Shown here in pieces: positions 61,129 to 64,000 of a stretch of 64,000 nucleotides of DNA (the stretch's first letter is position 1; every line of letters starts with the position of its first letter). Both the position numbers and the translations under genes were made by a program. Location: positions 226,448,872 through 226,512,871 of the forward strand of contig NC_077233.1 of the NCBI RefSeq assembly GCF_027887165.1. The letters are read 5' to 3'. The DNA comes from Monodelphis domestica. Lineage: Eukaryota > Chordata > Mammalia > Didelphimorphia > Didelphidae. Under the pieces are notes generated by a model, which did no database searches, was not told the origin of the DNA, and worked only from the letters and a program-made list of their open reading frames with translations.

Positions 61129-61312
61129 CCTTACACCTTAGAATCAATACTGTGTATTGGTTCTAAGGCAGAAGAGCAGTAAGGGCTAGGAAGTGGGGGT
61201 TAAGTGACTTGCCCAGGGTCACACAGCTAGGAAGTATCTGAAGTCAGATTTGGACCTAGGACCTCCTGTCTCTGGGCCTGACTCTCCATCCATTGAATCA
61301 CCCAGCTGCCCC
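61128..61312 (-). mobile_element. CORE-SINE
   Basis: Minus copy joined to a TC-rich tract on its left, ending 'cccagctgccccct'. Confidence 0.88.
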
Positions 61313-61511
61313 CTCATCTATATCTCTTTGGAAGCCCTAGCTCCCCTCAAAGATCAGCTCAGTTGTTTCAAGAGGCATTTTCTATTTCCCATTTCCCATT
61401 TGTAGATGTCCAATATTAATTATATGTAAATTGTAATAATAATAATAATAATTGCTTACTATAGGCTAGGCATTCTGTTAAATAGCAAACTATTCTGACT
61501 ATTATTAATTA

Positions 61512-61512
<1 letters not shown>

Positions 61513-61549
<37 letters not shown>
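61513..61549. repeat. (CA)n microsatellite
   Basis: Pure CA run beside an L2 3' end. Confidence 0.97.
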
Positions 61550-61551
<2 letters not shown>

Positions 61552-61650
61552 CAATGAAAGCTTCTTGAGGGCAGCCACTATTGCACTTTCTATTTCTAGC
61601 ATAGAGCTTTGTACATAGTAGGTGCTTAATAAATGCAAATAAATTTACAC
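61545..61650 (+). mobile_element. L2 LINE 3' end
   Basis: 'gaaagcttcttgagggcagc' to 'ggtgcttaataaatgc', directly after a (CA)n tract. Confidence 0.75.
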
Positions 61651-61771
61651 ATAAGTTTTCTGAATTTATATGATTCATATTGTCTCCCTCCTTTCTTCCC
61701 TCCCCCCTCCCAGAGTTGATAGACAATTCAATCTGGGTTGTACATGCATTAATAAATGCATATTGACTGAT

Positions 61772-62025
61772 TAATTGCCAGCCAAGTGGTGCCAGTGAAT
61801 AGATTGCCAGGTCTGGAGTCAGGAAGACTCCTTTTCCTGAATTCAACTCTGACCTCAGACACTTACTAAGTCTGTGTGACTGTGGACAAGTCATGTAACC
61901 CTGTTTGCCTCAGTTCCTCATCTGTCAAATGTGATGAAGAAGAAAACAAAAAATCATTCCAGGATCTATGCCAAAAACACTTTGAAGGGGGTCACAAAGA
62001 GTCAGACACAAGTGAAAACAACTTC
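61772..62025 (+). mobile_element. SINE with RTE-like 3' region
   Basis: tRNA-like head, CORE-like 'tgtgtgactgtggacaagtc', then 'tgccaaaaacactttg' and 'aaagagtcagacacaagtg'. Confidence 0.78.
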
Positions 62026-62331
62026 TTTTCCTTCTTGGTAGTAGTTTTCATGAATTAGCTATCCAAGATCTAACTCTGAAATGGGTCCCTAATAGCTGAG
62101 GCTGTCATCACAGACAGTCCAAAATGAAGGGAAATTGATCACAATGGGCCCATTTTCCTTCTAATTCTTACCACATTCATGATTGGAAAGGGTACTAGTC
62201 CAGGCTCATTACTGGCAGCCTGGGAAAAGTATACCTTACCATTTTGATATTTCTTGTTTGGCACCTTCTAACACATGACTCTTTGGGCTATTAATTGGCA
62301 GGTCATCAGCACTCCCTAGATCATACATTTT

Positions 62332-62512
62332 TTTTTAAAAACCCTTACTTTCTGCCTTAGTAACAACTCCTAAGCCAGAAGGGCAAAGGTTAGACAAACA
62401 AGGTTAAAATGACTTGCCCAGGGTCACAATGCTAGGAAGTATGTGAATCCAAATTTGAACCCAGGTCCTTCCAACTCCAGGCCTGGTGCTCTATCCTCTG
62501 GGCTACCCTGAG
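62332..62512 (-). mobile_element. CORE-SINE
   Basis: Minus copy 'aaaacccttactttctgcct' to 'ctgggctaccct'. Confidence 0.82.
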
Positions 62513-62519
62513 ATCATGA

Positions 62520-63180
62520 CATTTTTAAGCCAGTTTCATTAGTGCCATAATTTTTTATCTTTCTCCCCTTGAGTAAAACATTTCTTTTTAAACCACATTT
62601 TGCACTATGAACAAAGTTTAAGGGGAAGGAGACCTATAGTAAGAGGAAATCTGCTACTTTTTGAGGCAGCCCATTCTGTTCCCATGGTCATGTGACCAGA
62701 TTCAAAGTCAAAACTAGTCAGGCCAAGAGCTCTGACATTTGTATATGCTGTATTTATTTATTTATTTTGATGGAACCTGTGATTTTATTGGTGTAGAAAG
62801 TTTCTAGTGAGAAATTCCTTCTACCAGTGCTATTCAGCAAATGTTCTGGTTATTTATAGTCTTTGAATATTGCCCAGGACTCTAAGGGGCTATATATATA
62901 GTGCTGTAAAAATTATCAGGAACACTGCCTATGGCCCAACAGCCTCTATGTGTCAGACTGAATTTGAATCTATGTCTACATGACTTGAGCTCAGATAATT
63001 CTTTACCTACTATGTTACACAACTTCTCTTCATATAATGCACATATAATTCTTTAGAGCTTACAAAGTACTTTCCTAACATCAACCCAATGAAGCACCTA
63101 ATAGAAGCAATATTTGTTTTACAGATAGGTAAACTGAGGAGAGAGACAGGCAGACAGGAGAGAGAGAGAGATAGACAGAT
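62520..63180. other. Presumed TMEM130 intron, weak MIR-like sequence
   Basis: 'gataggtaaactgaggagag' near 63,122-63,145 hints at an antisense MIR; the rest and 63,560-64,000 are unassigned. Confidence 0.4.
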
Positions 63181-63181
63181 A

Positions 63182-63182
<1 letters not shown>

Positions 63183-63264
<82 letters not shown>
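63183..63264. repeat. (AC)n followed by (AG)n microsatellite
   Basis: Compound repeat, about 16 AC then about 25 AG units, in the presumed first intron of TMEM130. Confidence 0.97.
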
Positions 63265-63267
<3 letters not shown>

Positions 63268-63304
63268 ACATTAAAAAAGCCAGTTCAGAGTCTAGGGCTA
63301 AATA

Positions 63305-63556
63305 ATACATAGCTGATAGAGTGGATAGAGTGCCAGGTCTGGAGTGAGGAAGACTCATCTTTCTGAATTCAAATCTGGCTTCAGACACTTACTAGCTGTG
63401 TGATCATGAGCAAGTCATTTAACACTGTTGGCTTCAGTTTCCTCATCTATAAAATCAATTGGATAAAGAAATGGCAAACCTCTCCTGTATCTTTGCCAAG
63501 AAAATTCCAAATGAGGTTACTAAGAGTCACACATGACTGGAAAACAACTGAACAAC
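63305..63556 (+). mobile_element. SINE with RTE-like 3' region
   Basis: Head 'agagtggatagagtgccagg', core 'tgtgtgatcatgagcaagtc', 3' end 'actggaaaacaactgaacaa'. Confidence 0.82.
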
Positions 63557-64000
63557 AGCAAAAAGTATGATAATTTAAATATATATGTATTCAAACACAT
63601 CTATATATTTATATACACTTATATAATTTTAAATGAATTAGGAATTAAAGCTCACAGACCTTTAGCCTCCCTTTTTTTCTTTTTAAAAGAATTTAGAGTC
63701 TTGATCTGATTTTTTTTTTTGGAAGAATGTAAAATAAGGCATGTATCTCCAAAAGAAATCTGCTTTTAAGGGTCCAAAGCTTAGACCCTCATCTCCCTGA
63801 GATGTCTGGGTTCATTTCATTTGATAATTTACACAGAAATGAAGTTTCTTTTTCTTTAGATCTTACTCAAAACTCCTAACTTAGAAAGTGATATTCTAAA
63901 AGTTCGTAAGTTGATTGTTTTCAACTTGGAATATCCATTTTCTCTTAGAAATAAGGTCAGTAATAGTGGTTAGATTTGTAGTTTACCAAAAGATCCCAAA

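Noticed and set aside
63089-63274. Frames rich in Arg-Glu or Ser-Leu near microsatellites
   Set aside because: They are direct translations of AC/AG or TC repeats.
1-64000. CRISPR array, operon or bacterial-type defence system
   Set aside because: The window is vertebrate nuclear DNA with spliced genes; no regularly spaced repeats or prokaryotic signals.

Overview
The window looks like an AT-rich autosomal segment of a marsupial genome. I infer marsupial from the SINEs: more than twenty copies of a tRNA-headed CORE-SINE (with the signature 'tgtgaccctgggcaagtcac') and a second SINE ending in 'ctgaacaacaac'. These sit among a marsupial-type L1, degraded L2/MIR, RTE-BovB and hAT sequences. The species cannot be named from this sequence.

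The left three quarters (about 3.1-47.5 kb) hold the 5' part of TRRAP on the minus strand, the giant HEAT-repeat pseudokinase scaffold of the SAGA and TIP60/NuA4 acetyltransferase complexes. I placed one non-coding first exon (approximate) and 29 coding exons by translation and GT/AG splice signals. The coding parts add up to 4365 nt (1455 codons, about the first 38% of the protein). Phases agree at every junction and there is no stop, so this is an intact gene running off the left edge. Its ATG lies in exon 2 (45,481) and its promoter is a CpG island at about 46.4-47.65 kb with an inverted CCAAT box and a GC box.

On the plus strand at about 60.1 kb, pointing away from TRRAP, is a first coding exon with a signal peptide that I assign to TMEM130 from the known TMEM130-TRRAP neighbourhood and N-terminal resemblance. 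Its other exons lie beyond the right edge.

The 12.6 kb between the two genes, and the TRRAP introns, are filled with transposable elements. The best resolved part is a nest at 48.1-55.7 kb. An old RTE-BovB LINE on the minus strand has been split by a CORE-SINE (9-bp target duplication), a (CT)n microsatellite, a solo ERV LTR (4-bp duplication), an L1 (12-bp duplication, with an apparent 3' transduction) and a block with two related ERV LTRs in opposite orientation. A 1.1-kb hAT element with a perfect 8-bp duplication sits inside an L2 in TRRAP intron 12. A truncated L1 with a perfect 16-bp duplication sits in intron 16.

I found no new gene system, CRISPR array or tRNA/rRNA gene. The value of the window is a clean exon map of two conserved genes and a readable order of repeat insertions.
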